From Aristolochia californica (Eukaryota; Streptophyta; Magnoliopsida; Piperales; Aristolochiaceae), in NCBI GenBank assembly GCA_029961685.1, contig JARWKL010000007.1, positions 558,001 to 622,000 on the forward strand: DNA of 64,000 bases. Reading direction: 5' to 3'. The position numbers and the translations under genes were made by a program. Below are positions 23,950 to 35,821 of the stretch, piece by piece; within the stretch, counting starts at the first letter, position 1; the number at the start of each line of letters is the position of its first letter. Below the pieces are notes generated by a model. The model was given only the letters and a program-made list of their open reading frames with translations. It did not search any database and was not told the origin of the DNA.

Positions 23950-25527
23950 GGTTTTGTTATGGAGTGGATTATGAGGAGACTTTCTCTCCTGTTGCCAAGT
24001 TAAATTCGGTTCCGTATCTTATTTTTCACATGCCGCTAACTCTTTATGGCCCGTTTATCAACTTTATGTAAAAAATGCTTTCTTAAAAGGTGATATACGT
24101 GAGGAAGTTTATATGATTCAACCACCTGGTTATGTGGTTGAGGTGGAGTCCATATGTCGCTTAAAAAAATCCTTTAATGGTGCTTAAACAGTCTCTTCGA
24201 GTTTGGTTTGATAAATTTTATCAAGTACTATTACGGTTTGGATTTTGTCGGTGTTCTGTAGATCAATCAGTATTTATTAAAGATACCTCGAAAGGAAAAG
24301 TATTATTGCCTATGTATTTTTATGATATTGTCTTAATTAGCAATGGTGCAAATAACATACAAGAAATAAAAAACATGATACGTCATGAATTTAAACCAAA
24401 GATCTTGGACTTCTTAATTATTTTTTAGGCATCGAAGTTCTTTAGTCCAAATATGGGATAATATTATCTCAGAGGAAGCATGTTTTGAACATTCTTGAAA
24501 AAATAAGAATGATGGGGTGTCGCTCAGGTGACACACCTATGGATGCTAATATTAAAGTATGTGCCAGTTCTGATGAAGATATTGATATTGGCAAATATCA
24601 AAGATTTGTGGGCAAACTTATCTACCCCACAGTAACAAGACCAGACATATCATATGCCGTAAGCGTGATGAGTCAGTCTATGCATAAACCACAACTTACC
24701 TATTGGTAAAGCCTTGGAGAGGATATTATGATATTTAAAAGGAGTTCCAAGAAGAATAATACTTTATAAGAAAAATGGCTAATTCAACATAGAAGGTTTC
24801 TCATATGCAGATTGGGCTGGATCAGATGATAAAAAAATGACATGAAGTCCACTTTTGGATATTGCACTCTTGTCGGAGGGAACTTGGTTACATGGAGAAA
24901 AAAGAAGCAAAATGTGGTTACGAGATCTAGTGCAGAAGCAAAATACATGGCTATGACTTACACAATCGGTGAATTATAGACCAAGTCCCACTTTATACGG
25001 GAGAAATTTCAAGTGGGTATAATCTCCCTCAAACATGTTTCCTCACAAGAGCAAGTAGCAAATATTATTACAAAATCAGTATATCTAGGATCCTATATTT
25101 TATATGTGACAAATTGGGTATTTATGATGTTTTTTCTCCTCCAACTTGAGGGGGAGTATTAAAAGATGGGTTCAAGCCCACATGTCCAAGAGGCGGCATC
25201 TTGGTAAATAAGAAGACTTCTCATGATGATGACATGAAGATATAATTACATGTCTATTTATGTCTCTTTTCTTGTAAAGATTATAACCTTAAGGGCATTG
25301 TAATAATTGTAACATAAACTCAAAAAGCTACAAATAGAGACCCTTGGCTAAAAGGTAGAACATTAAGTTTTCTTCGTTCTTTTCAAACTCTTCCAATCTC
25401 TCCTCTCCCTTATTTTGGAACCCGACTTCTAAACTCTCTCTCATTTCTCTCTTCTTCTTTTCTTTTTCTCCTTCTTTTCCTCTCCCCTTTGGCTTAAGAT
25501 CAATATGAAGGAATCCTAAATTCGACA
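23950..25527 (+). mobile_element. 5'-truncated copia: reverse transcriptase, RNase H, 3' LTR
   Basis: It begins inside reverse transcriptase with YGVDYEETFSPVAKLNSV (about 23955-24020), then EEVYMIQPPGYVVE, the catalytic YVDD degraded to YFYDIV near 24320, and QRKHVLNILEKIRMMGCRSG at 24475-24530. RNase H remnants include SSAEAKYMAM near 24925. A polypurine tract TTGAGGGGGAG (25146-25156) precedes the 3' LTR at 25157-25527. Several frameshifts and stops. It lies just past the Pinin coding end, so it may have replaced or extended the 3' untranslated region. Confidence 0.85.
25157..25527 (+). repeat. 3' LTR of copia fragment
   Basis: 371 bp, starting TATTAAAAGATGGG (expected TG) and ending AAATTCGACA. 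It resembles the LTR at 8498-8882 in its middle and C/T-rich end, so the two belong to related families. Confidence 0.75.
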
Positions 25528-26081
25528 ACTTTGATCATCAATAAATTGGTAATCAGGTTCTAAATTGGTGATCCAGTTCCGTCAATTTGACCATCAATCA
25601 ATGTTGATGATCTAGACTATTTATTGGGGTCTTAATTTTGGCGATTGAATTTTCAATTCTAAAGCATTATAAACTAATATCTTAGAATTAAAGATTAAGT
25701 CTATTTGTCTATTACAAGTAAGTTGAAAACTTAAAAAAGTATAAAAAAAAATTTTAATCCACAATATGATCTGGTTCAATTCACACCCGTTGATCATATA
25801 TAGATTTCGAAGTTACCTGAACCAAATTTCACAAATATTTTATATGAATAGATTGAAAAAAATATGTTTTAATTTTATACTTTCATAATTTTTTATACTT
25901 TAAAAGAGCTTGTCTTGGGCTTTCAAAGCTGCGCTTTGTGTAAATCTAGTGTCTAACAATCGCACCAGTTAACTTCGTGGAGACGATAACATTGTTCACT
26001 GTTTATGAAATCCGAAGAAGGAAAGTTATTATTAGAACAGCTAGTCTCGATTACATAGGAACAAAAGACGATGTGTAATAA
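25528..26081. other. Spacer between copia LTR and P450 3' end
   Basis: AT-rich, about 550 bp, probably holding the P450 3' untranslated region. No other feature seen. Confidence 0.5.
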
Positions 26082-27683
26082 TTATCTTCTTACAGTTGGG
26101 ATAAGAAAGAGAGGCTCTTTCTTCTGCAGTGTGACACCAAATTTCTCGTCCATGTCTAGCACGATAGGATTCATTTCAGATGGAAGGGACCATTCAAAGT
26201 TATGAATCAGGCAAGCCAGGATGAAGTGAACCAGCCTTGTCGCCATTGGAAGTCCTGGGCATATTCTCCTTCCAGCACCAAATGGTATGAATTCGAAATG
26301 ATTTCCCTTGTAATCCAGTTCCGAGATCAGAAACCGCTCTGGTGTGAATGCCAGGGGGTTTGTCCAGGTCGTGGGTTCTCTTCCAATCGCCCAGACATTA
26401 ACTTGCACTGGGGTATCTTTTGGAATTCCGTAGCCCATGATCTTGCAGTTCTCAGATGCTCGATGGGGTAGCAGAAGTGGGACAGGTGGGTGTAATCTCA
26501 AGGTCTCCTTTACACATGCCTGTGAATAGGGAAGGACAGGAAGATCGGATTCTCTGATTACCTTTTCTTTGATCTTGGACTCCAGCTCTTTGCGGACATT
26601 ATTCATCACTTCAGGATTTTTAATCAGCTCAGCCATGGCCCATTCTACTGTTGTAGTACTAGTGTCTGTACCAGCAGTAAACAGTTCCTGCCAATGGAGG
26701 ATGCAGGTGGACATTACTCGGTTACTTTTCTCTTATACGATCAAACCGAGGGACAGTATTGGGAAATAAAGTAGATCAGGGAGAGGTCATACCAGAATTA
26801 AGCTGTTGATCTGATCATCACTGAAGTCATTGTCCAGCAAAACATCCAAGAAATCTTGTCGCCGTGAAGCATTCCCATCTCTGCCTTGTCTTCTTTCCTT
26901 CAATAAAACCTCCCAGACAGCAAACATGCTCCGAGTGCACTTCCAGGCTTTCTTCTTTAGTCCTTGCAGATCCAAACCAGCAAGAATCGGATAGAAATCA
27001 CTAATGTTTGGGGTACTCCCCAACTCCATCATCCTCCAAATAAGACCCTTCAAACCTCCAGCTGCTCTTTCATCCTCCAAATCAATGAAATCCTTGGATA
27101 AAAGCAGGTTACCCAAAATGTTAAACACTGTGGCAAACACTGCTTCTGCCACATTCACCACCTCACCTTCTTTGGCAGCCAGATATTCCACCATTTCCAT
27201 TACTTTCTTCTCTCGAATCGGCGATTGCCCATCTATGGCTTTGGGCGAGAACAAACCTGTTCTGCAAATGGTCCTGAGGACCTTCCATCGATCACCACAT
27301 TCAGACTGCCAAACAAGTGATCTGTGTTCCAGTTCAGGTCCTGGGACAGGGGATACTTTGGGAACGTGTCTGGCAGAGAGGATGCGGTCATGGGACTTGA
27401 GGATCTCACTTGCCGTATATGGTGATGATCCAACGACGAGAAGCTGAGTGCCTAGACGAAGTGAGATGAGTGGTCCGTGGGTCTGGGTAAGCTCGGTTAG
27501 CTTGATGTGGGGCTTCTTTACCATATGGAGAAGGTTTCCGATTAGCGGCCATGGTTGTGGTCCTGGTGGAAGAGGGGGCCTTGAAGAAACAATTTGTGTA
27601 AGGTGCTTGAGAATTAGAAAGATCAGGGGAATCAGAAGAAGGAGAAGAAAGGGGGAAAGGTTGAGATTGCTCTCTCCGGCCAT
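26082..27683 (-). CDS. CYP80-like cytochrome P450 (N-methylcoclaurine 3'-hydroxylase-related)
   Basis: Two minus-strand exons, 26793-27683 and 26082-26687, with a 105-bp GT-AG intron in phase 0 encode 498 aa. A membrane anchor (about residues 11-25, Leu/Ile-rich) is followed by the hinge PPLPPGP (36-42). The I-helix AGTDTST lies at about 302-308, ETLR at 358-361, PERF at 413-416 and heme loop FGAGRRICPG with the ligand Cys at about 440. All core P450 motifs are intact. Segments such as KGLIWRMMELGSTPNISDFY and LFTAGTDTSTTTVEWAMAEL resemble the CYP80 family, whose members act on benzylisoquinoline or tropane alkaloid intermediates at the ER. The substrate cannot be read from sequence. I chose the ATG at 27683 because the anchor follows directly; an in-frame ATG at 27791 would add 36 residues. 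Confidence 0.9.
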
Positions 27684-27989
27684 TAACGCTGGAGACAAGA
27701 TTGTCAGCGGAAAATGAAACTCTGCAGATTCAGAAGAAACATTGGGAATAGAGTCATAATTCTCAGGGTGCTCGACAGCGACGGTCCACATAGTCCACTT
27801 ATAACAAGTAGAGAAAGAAGAAATAAAAAATAAGAAGAATAGAGTACAACAAGTAGAGAAAAAAAATAGAAAATAAAGAGAAATATAATTTTCTTATTTT
27901 GGGTTAAAAAAATAGTAATATTTCTATATTTTAAAAATTAAATTTAAAATTAATAATAAGATTTTAAGTACGACGTGTAAACAAAAATT
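27684..27989 (-). promoter_or_regulatory. Upstream region of the P450 gene
   Basis: About 300 bp, purine-rich then AT-rich, between the P450 start and the repeat at 27990. It contains the in-frame upstream ATG at 27791. No clear TATA box or known element. Confidence 0.35.
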
Positions 27990-29900
27990 CATACAAAATC
28001 GTAATTTCAATGAAAAATAAACATTCACACTCCATGAGAGAAAGGAAAATTTTTGTTATCGATGTTTCCCTATTGATATTCACTGTCCAAAAACCCTTGC
28101 TTGAAAATTTTCATTATTTCAAAACTCTAATAGCTTGAATTTACACAAGGAGAGTTTAAACGTTTTTTACAATTATAATCTCTCCAAGAGATTGACTAGA
28201 TTCTAACTCTTGCTAGCCCTTTTCTATCTAGATTGAATAAGTTCTAGATGAACTTTTCATAATTTTAAAATGAAAGAAAAGAAAACTTAGACCCTTAACT
28301 TGGAGAGTTTCTTCTCGAGATATCCAATCTTCTACTTCTTTTGCAGCAAAATGTATAATGAAAGAGCTTGTCTAATATGAAATGCAAGGAAATGAAGAGG
28401 AAAGAGTAGAGGATTTTTCAAGGCTGAGATTCTCTCTTTCACTTTAAAACACTTTTGAGAAGTTTTTTAAAATTGAGAGTCTAAAGGATTTACCAATAAA
28501 TACTCATTAACTTCTCTATGAATGTTTGATGGGGGCGGGGTGGGAGGGGTGTAACTTCCCCATGCCAAACTAACTATTTTTTGCCCGTTTGAAAAAATTA
28601 GTCCGGAGATTGATCGATCATAACGTCTCTTTTTGTGTCAAGATGTGACTTATTGATTAATGGACTGATCTATCAATATGTTACCATTGGTCCTGAAAAG
28701 TTAAGCTGATCACTAATTACCAAGGGATGCTCAATCAATCAGAATTCCCTCTGGCTGTGCAATGCAAGTATGATCGATCATGCTTTATGTTCTTGATTGG
28801 TAAGATTTTGTCTGATCGATCAATTGCATGGGATGATCGATCATTCTATGTGAATTTCAATTGCTTGGACAATATTGGTTGATCAATCCAAATGGGATGA
28901 TCAATCATGCGTTATACCATGATATGGCCATGTTCTAGATGATCAATCAATCGACTAAGATTAATCGATTGTGCTTTATAGTCTAGACCTGCAAACTCCT
29001 AGATTGATCATTCTAATGCTAGTTCAATTAAGTGGACTTTTAAAGCATGGAAATGACTTAGTCTAAGTACTCTAACATATTTTAAACGATGTATATGATG
29101 TTCCTAAACATGTTTATATGTAATGTATGTCCTAAAACTCCATGTACACCATTGTACTTTAAGAAGGCAATTAGGATAGTTCTCTTACATTTGTGACTGA
29201 GTTTTGACATGTGATATTTACACTTAAACTCTTGTCTTTTTGTTGTCTTATTCTTCGAGGGTGCTTCTTCACGGGATGTCCTTCAATGTTGCATGGGGTC
29301 TTGAATAGGCTTGGTCATTTTGAAGCTTTAGACCTAGAGATGCATTGACTCCTGAAGGTAAAATATCTGAAATACTTAGTTTACAAACTGTTGGCTCTAT
29401 TAAGTTTTGTTATCATCAAAATCAATAAAGGAATGAACCTATGGTCAACATTAGTATGATTGATCAATCAGGTCTCGATGATTGATCATGCTTTATAGCT
29501 CATTCTAGAAGGATATTGATCAATCATGCTTTATAGTGCTTTTTAGACTGCACGTTGGATAATCGATCATGACCAGTAGTATGATCGATCATGCCAATTA
29601 CCAGTATTGTGAAATGGCTTCTAAGCATGATAAAACTTGCCCTAAGGTGTTCTAACAAGTTTTAGACATTAACATGCATTAGTAAACACGATTTTGAAAG
29701 AATTTATCCTAAAACTTCAATTTTTTTGCTTATCTATTGGGTTGAAGGTTGACTGACTATTCTCATACTTAGCTAGAGTTCTCAAAATGTTTCTACTTGA
29801 CTTGACTCTAATCATAAAGTCTTCAAGCTTCTTGTAGGTGCTTCTTCTAAATTAAGTTTTACTATCATTAAAATATGGATGGAGTCAACCTAGGTCAACA
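27990..29900 (+). repeat. Palindrome-rich large LTR-type repeat, copy A
   Basis: Related to copy B (45438-47318): shared blocks include GATGTTTCCCTATTG near 28065, the C/T-poor middle, and an end of the form GGTCAACA at 29893-29900. It lacks the TGTTRGCCYAAG start, so it is truncated on the left. TGATCGATCA occurs exactly at 28611, 28771, 28813, 28834 and 29582, with many near copies. A second end-like block (TTAAGTTTTGTTATCATC, 29400-29435) suggests an internal duplication. No protein-coding potential seen. Confidence 0.6.
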
Positions 29901-30615
29901 ATTAGCTATTGATGTAATGAATGTCGAAGTGTGGTGGCATGTTGTAATGCAAGAACTAGAATCTTCTTCTTTTGTGACATAAAATTATTCATTTTACCCT
30001 TTTTTCTTCCCTTTTTGGCTTTGCTGGCTTCTACAATGGCTTGAATGACCGAATCCCATAAGTCGGATATGATTCTAGCTTCATCTGGCTAGTTGAACTG
30101 ACTAGAGTTGTCATTGTCATCACCTTCTTCTTCTTTAATTACCTAAAAAAGCTAGCTTTTTCATATAATCCAAATATTTTAACAATATTTTTAAGGTTAT
30201 TTCCTCTTTAAATAATTTTTAACCTTTTCAAAATTTATATGTTTTCTTCCAAAGATGTTTTTTTATCAACTTTTTATTTTGATAAAATTTATCTTTAATT
30301 TCTGCCACTGATTTTTATGGTCATAACTTTTCCTCCACATAACCTTGAAATTTCATCAAAATCAGCCTAAAATTCCCATTTTTAAATCTAGGGAAGCTCA
30401 AAATTTGCAGATTGTCCAATTCTTGAAGGAATTGTTTCCACTAGTGGTAGAACCAATATGTGACTTGATATTCAATACCAATCCCAAGATAAGAGATACA
30501 ACATGTGAAAATGAATGTAGGAAGATATATTCTAAATTGTTTCTAGAAAAATAAAGTAGTGGTGAGGTTAGTCAAATCTAGTCAACTTTCCTAATTAAAC
30601 CCCTTTGCCCACTTT
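29901..30615. other. AT-rich spacer
   Basis: About 700 bp with no recognised gene or element up to the target duplication ATGCC at 30616-30620. Confidence 0.5.
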
Positions 30616-30620
30616 ATGCC

Positions 30621-31046
30621 GATTGAATTTATGGAAAAGAGAAAATCTTCATTGACTTCATTATTTTATTATAATCAGAGTACATGAACCTCTATTTATA
30701 ATAGAGGAAGGTAGTAGAGTCCAATTAAAATAAAACTACATTTGTCCAATTCTAACACTTAAAGATAAGTCATAGCTTAATTAAATAACTCAATATAGAT
30801 AAAAGACAAACATAACTCAAACTAGAACTCTTATAGGACGTGACCATAAGATAAAGATGCCTTTGTGAGTCCTTCTTGATCTTCCAACTTATGTGATAAG
30901 GATGTCAGCTCGTGGTAATCATGGTGGGTCCTACTTATTATGGGTTTGGGCCTCGTGGGACTTCCATGGTTGTGTGACCCATCTTATAATACTCTTAGAT
31001 ATCTGGGCCTTCCTTGGTCATGTGGGTTGGAGCCCATCTTCGAACA
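30621..31046 (-). repeat. 3' LTR of outer LARD-like element
   Basis: 426 bp, followed on its right by CTCCCCCTCAAGC, the complement of a polypurine tract. Left flank ATGCC. Confidence 0.88.
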
Positions 31047-31129
31047 CTCCCCCTCAAGCTGGGGATGAGAGAGCATCATGAACTCCCAGCTTGTTGCATA
31101 TGATGTATTGAATCTTTTTGTATAAAATG

Positions 31130-31558
31130 TGTTGAATTTATGGAAAAAAAATGCTTCATTGACTTATTATAATCAGAGTACATGAACCTCTATTTATAAT
31201 AGAGGAAGGTAGTAGAGTCCAATTACAATAAAACTACCTTTGTCCCAATTACACCCAAACTCTAACACTTAAAGATAAGTCCTAGCATAATTAAATAATT
31301 CAATATAGATAAAAGACAAACATAACTCAAACTAGAACTCTTCTAGGACGTGACCACAAGATAAAGATATCTTTGTGAGTCCTTCTTGATCTTCAAACTT
31401 ATGTGATAAAGATGCCAACTCGTGGTAATCATGGTGGGTCCTACTTCTTATGGGTTTGGGCCCATCTTGTGGTCCTTCTTTGGTCGTGTGGCCTATATAA
31501 TACTCTTAGATATGTGGGCCTTCCTTGGTCGTGTGGGCTTGGGCCCTATCTTCCAACA
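31130..31558 (-). repeat. 3' LTR of inner LARD-like element
   Basis: 429 bp, plus-strand ends TGTTGAATTT and TTCCAACA. Left flank AAATG is the target duplication. Confidence 0.9.
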
Positions 31559-31742
31559 CTCCCCTTTAAGTTGGGGGTGAGAGGACATTAAGAACTCCCA
31601 TCTTGCTGCAAATGATGTATAAAATCTTTTTGTATAAACTTGCAGTCCTCCAATCTTCTAACACTCCCTTTCACGTTGGTGCTCTCTTCCATGAGACCCA
31701 GCTGGCCAATTCAGGGGGATATAACATTGATGTAATAATAAG

Positions 31743-31965
31743 TTCCTCCGTCATGGTGTCCCAACCGTTGACATTTGCTATTTTTGATGGGTTATTAAGT
31801 TCCTCCATCATGGAATCCCAACCATTGACACTTGGTATTTTTGACAGGGTATTAAGTTCATCCGTCATGGAATCCCAACCATTGACACTTGATATTTTTG
31901 ACAGGGTATTAACTTCCTCCATCATGAAATTCCAACCATTGACACTTTATATTTTTTGACTGGGA
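31743..31965. repeat. 57-bp minisatellite, four units
   Basis: Units start at 31743, 31800, 31857 and 31914, each beginning TTCCTCC or TTCATCC and containing CCAACCATTGACAC. The period is a multiple of three, so open frames run through it on both strands (31603-31959 plus; 31671-31925 minus). A shorter degenerate version with CATGGTGTCCCAACCG is in the outer element at about 34060-34200. Confidence 0.85.
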
Positions 31966-33338
31966 CAAATAAATAATCGTATGAGGAAAGATACAGAGGC
32001 CACCTCTTCTTCAATAATAATGTCTCATCCAAAGAAACATAATAACAACAACTATAATGTAACACGACCATCTTCCAACACATATAACACGAACCAAAAT
32101 AATAACCCTTGTAGAAGGACCCATGAAATAATCATAATCTGATATAAATATTTTTTATTAGATGCATAAACTTCATCTTTTGTGCTCCCCCTTTTTTGAA
32201 TATTTTGGTCACATAAAACTTATCCACAATATATGGAATAAAATATCTCTTCATTGTACTTCTTCTACTTCTCCCCCGTAAGCTTGGAGGTAATGGCAGT
32301 GATCCCAGCTTGAACCAAATATCATAAATGTAGCCCTAAGCCCAAATAACAGAGATGTATAGATAAGCCCTCAAACCAGGGAGAAGTGAGATATTTTCGT
32401 GATATATCAACTCAAAAAGTGACGCAAAACAATGGGCTTAACTTCGGATTTATCAATGCAACAAAATACCAGCATGACCTTTGTTTCTTCCAATGCGAAT
32501 ATATCTTTAAATATAGATCAGATTGACATAAAATTTTCTCCTTATGAAGCTATACTTAAATATATTTCATCCAAGTATAAATTTACTTCATAAAATATAA
32601 TTATCAGAATATAAATAATCTGATATATTTCGATCTCTGTCATTTAACCGAACTAAGTACTGTTTCTTCTTTTTTTCTAGAATGACCATTGACTATTCCA
32701 AGATAAATATACCTTTATAAAAAAATCATACTAAAAATTTGATAAATAGGTAAGAAAATAGACTTACATATATTTCTTTTGATATATAATTCTCCATATA
32801 AAGTCTCTTTCTTGATAGCAAAAAATACCTCGGAAGTTGAAGTTTTCTTCTGTAGCTCGAACCTCTTTTTCAATATGACTTTTGCTACTTCCAATATCGA
32901 TTTCTCTTTGTAGATAACTCAGAAAAAAAATTGGTTGAATAGTTAAAAGAATATACTTACATATATTTATTTTAATATATATTTATCCATATAAAGTCTA
33001 GTTCTTGATAGCATAACATACCTCGGAATCGGAAGCTTTCTGCTACTGCTCGAACCATTTTGCAATCTGACCTTTGCTCAATTAAATATCGATATCTCCT
33101 TATAGATAAATCAGATTGGAAAAATTCATTTTTTGTTGGAAATTAGACTCAAATATCTTTCTGAAAATATATACTTTTAAATATTAAAATCTAATTTTAG
33201 AGGTTAAAAATGCAAAGAAATTTATAGGTGTAGGGACTGAAAAAAATAACTATGAACCTAGACTTAGGGTTTAGATAAAAGGATCTCATTATCTCTGTGG
33301 GTTGACCAAGTCAACTCACAAAACTTGCTCTGATACCA

Positions 33339-33772
33339 TGTTGAATTTATGGAAAAGAAAAATATTACATTGACTTATTATAATCAGAGTACATGAACCT
33401 CTATTTATACTAGAGGAAGGTAGTAGACTCCAATTACAATAAAACTATCTTTGTCCCAATTACACCCAAACTCTAACACTTAAAGATAAGTCCTAACATA
33501 ATTAAATAACTCAATATTGATAAAAGACAAATATAACTCAAACTAGAACTCTTCTAGGACGTGATCATAAGATAAAGATGCCTTTGTGAGTCCTTCTTGA
33601 TCTTCCAACTTATGTGATAAGGATGTCAGCTCGTGGTAATCATGGTAGGTCCTACTTCTTATGGGTTTGGGCCCATCTTGTGGGCCTTTTTTGGTCGTGT
33701 GGCCCATATTATAACACTCTTAGATATGTGGACATTCCTTGGTTGTGTGGGCTTGGGCCCTATCTTCCAACA
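33339..33772 (-). repeat. 5' LTR of inner LARD-like element
   Basis: 434 bp, adjoining a perfect initiator-Met primer-binding site at 33327-33338. Right flank AAATG. Confidence 0.9.
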
Positions 33773-35374
33773 AAATGGCACATCTTCCAATATGCCTTCA
33801 TCTTCACCCACTCCCCCTCACACTATTGCGCCCTTCCATGAGGCCCTGCTAGCATAATATAAGTGAGAGTAAAAATCACTCCTAGCCGGTAAGATGTTGC
33901 TCCATACTCCAGTCCTAATGCAGGATGTAGGGTACATTCCGTCTTCTGTAGGTAGTGTGTCTATCGGCATTGCTCTGAAGTGTCCACCACCGTGCCCCTC
34001 CATAGGACAATGACTCTCAAGTGGTAGGAGTAATAAAAGCAATTACAAGGGGGGTAGTGGGTTTATTTATAATGGTGTCCCAATCTGAAGTCCGACTCTC
34101 ATGGTATCTCAACCGTGATATTTTTTAGAGTTAAAATTTATCATGGTGTCTCAATCCGGGCACCGACTCTCATGGTGTCCCAACCGTGATATTTTTGAGA
34201 GTCAAAAAAATTATAGTATGAGAAAAGGTAATGAGGCCACTTCTTCTTCAATAATAATGTCTCATCCAAAGAGACATAAGAGCAACAATTGTAATGTAAC
34301 ACGACCATCTTCCAATACATATAATATGAACCAAAATAATAAACCTTGTAGAAGGACCCATGAAATAATCATAATCCAATATAAATATTTTTTCTTAGAT
34401 GCATAACCTTCATCTTTTGTGGTCCCCCTTTCTTGAATATTTTGGTGTATGGAATAAAATACCTCTTCATGTACTTCTTCTACTTCTCCCCTTCAAGCTG
34501 GGAGGTAATGACATTGATCCCAGCTTGAACCAAATATCATAGATGTAGCAATAAGCCCAAATAACGTACATGTATAAATAAGCCCTCAAACCAGGGAGAA
34601 GTGGGATATTTTCCTGATATATCAACTCAAAAAGTGACGCAAAAAAATGGGCTTAAATTCGGATTTTTCAATGCAACAGAATACCAGCATGACCTTTTGA
34701 TTATTCCAATGCTAATATATCTTTAAATATAGATCAGATTGACATTAAATTTTCTTTGTATGAAACTAGACTTAAAATACCTTTCATACAAGTATAAATT
34801 CTCTTCACAAAATATAATTATAATAAGATAAATAATCTGATAGAGTTTGGTCTCTATCATCTGGCCGAACTAAGCACTGTTTCTCCTTTTTTCCAGAATG
34901 GTCATTGACTCTTCCATTATCAATATCTCCTTATAAAAAAATCATACCGAGACTTGGTTGAATAGGTAAGAAAATAGACTTACAGATCTTTCTTTTTATA
35001 TATATTTCCCCATATAAAGTTTCTTTCTTGATAGCATAAAATACCTCAGAAGTTGATGTTTTCTGCTGCTGCTCGAACCTCTTTTGCAATTTGACCTTCA
35101 CTCATTCAAATATCGATAACTTTCTGTAGATAACTCCGATTGGAAAAAAAAAACGTTTTTCATTGGAAAGTAGAATCGAATATATTTCCCTCAATATAAT
35201 ATTTGCAATATAAAACTCTCATTATAGAGGTGAAAAACATCAAAACCTAATAGGTATAGGGACTGAAAAAAAATAACTACGAACCCTAACTACTAAAGAT
35301 GATAAATCAGAAAACAGAATATCATTACCTCTGTGGGTTGACCACGTCAACTCACAGAACCTGCTATGATACCT

Positions 35375-35816
35375 TGTTGAATTTATGAAAAAGAGAAAAT
35401 CTTCATTGACTTCATTAATTTATTATAATCAGAGTACATGAATCTCTATTTATAATAGAGGATTGTAGTAGAGTCCAATTACAATAAAACTACCTTTGTC
35501 CCAATTACACCCAAACTCTAACACTTAAAGATAAGTCTTAGCTTTATTAAATAACCCAATATAGATAAAAGACAAACGTAACTCAAACTAGAACTCTTCT
35601 AGGACGTGACCATAAGATAAAGATGCCTTTGTGAGTCCTTCTTGATCTTCCAACTTATGTGATAAGGATGCTAGCTCGTGGTAATCATGGTGGGTCCAAC
35701 TTCTTATGGGCTTGGGCCTATCTTGTGGGACTTCCTTGGTCGTGTGACCCATCTTATAATACACTTAGATATGTGGGCCTTCCTTGGTCATGTGGGCTGG
35801 AGCCCATCTTCCAACA
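35375..35816 (-). repeat. 5' LTR of outer LARD-like element
   Basis: 442 bp, plus-strand ends TGTTGAATTT and TTCCAACA. Right flank ATGCC matches 30616-30620. Confidence 0.9.
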
Positions 35817-35821
35817 ATGCC

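Larger units (their letters stand above)
31130..33772 (-). mobile_element. Inner non-autonomous LTR element, same family, nested in the outer one
   Basis: Minus-strand 5' LTR 33339-33772, perfect primer-binding site TGGTATCAGAGC (33327-33338), interior 31559-33338, G-rich tract near 31559-31567, 3' LTR 31130-31558. The target duplication AAATG is exact at 31125-31129 and 33773-33777. The two LTRs share GGGCTTGGGCCCTATCTTCC, absent from the outer pair. The 1.8-kb interior is non-coding and aligns with that of the outer element, so it is a close relative. It inserted 79 bp from the outer 3' LTR. Confidence 0.92.
30621..35816 (-). mobile_element. Outer non-autonomous LTR element (LARD-like), interrupted by a related element
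   Basis: Minus-strand 5' LTR 35375-35816, primer-binding site GGTATCATAGC (35362-35373), interior 33778-35374 and 31047-31129, and 3' LTR 30621-31046. The target duplication is ATGCC at 30616-30620 and 35817-35821. The 3' LTR has lost its terminal TG (reads GA). LTR pairing is supported by bases shared only by these two, for example TGGAGCCCATCTTC. The interior, about 1.7 kb once the insert is removed, has no gag or pol. Confidence 0.9.

Noticed and set aside
31603..31959. 118-residue repeat protein
   Set aside because: Open only because the minisatellite period is 57 bp; it lies antisense in a non-coding LTR element.
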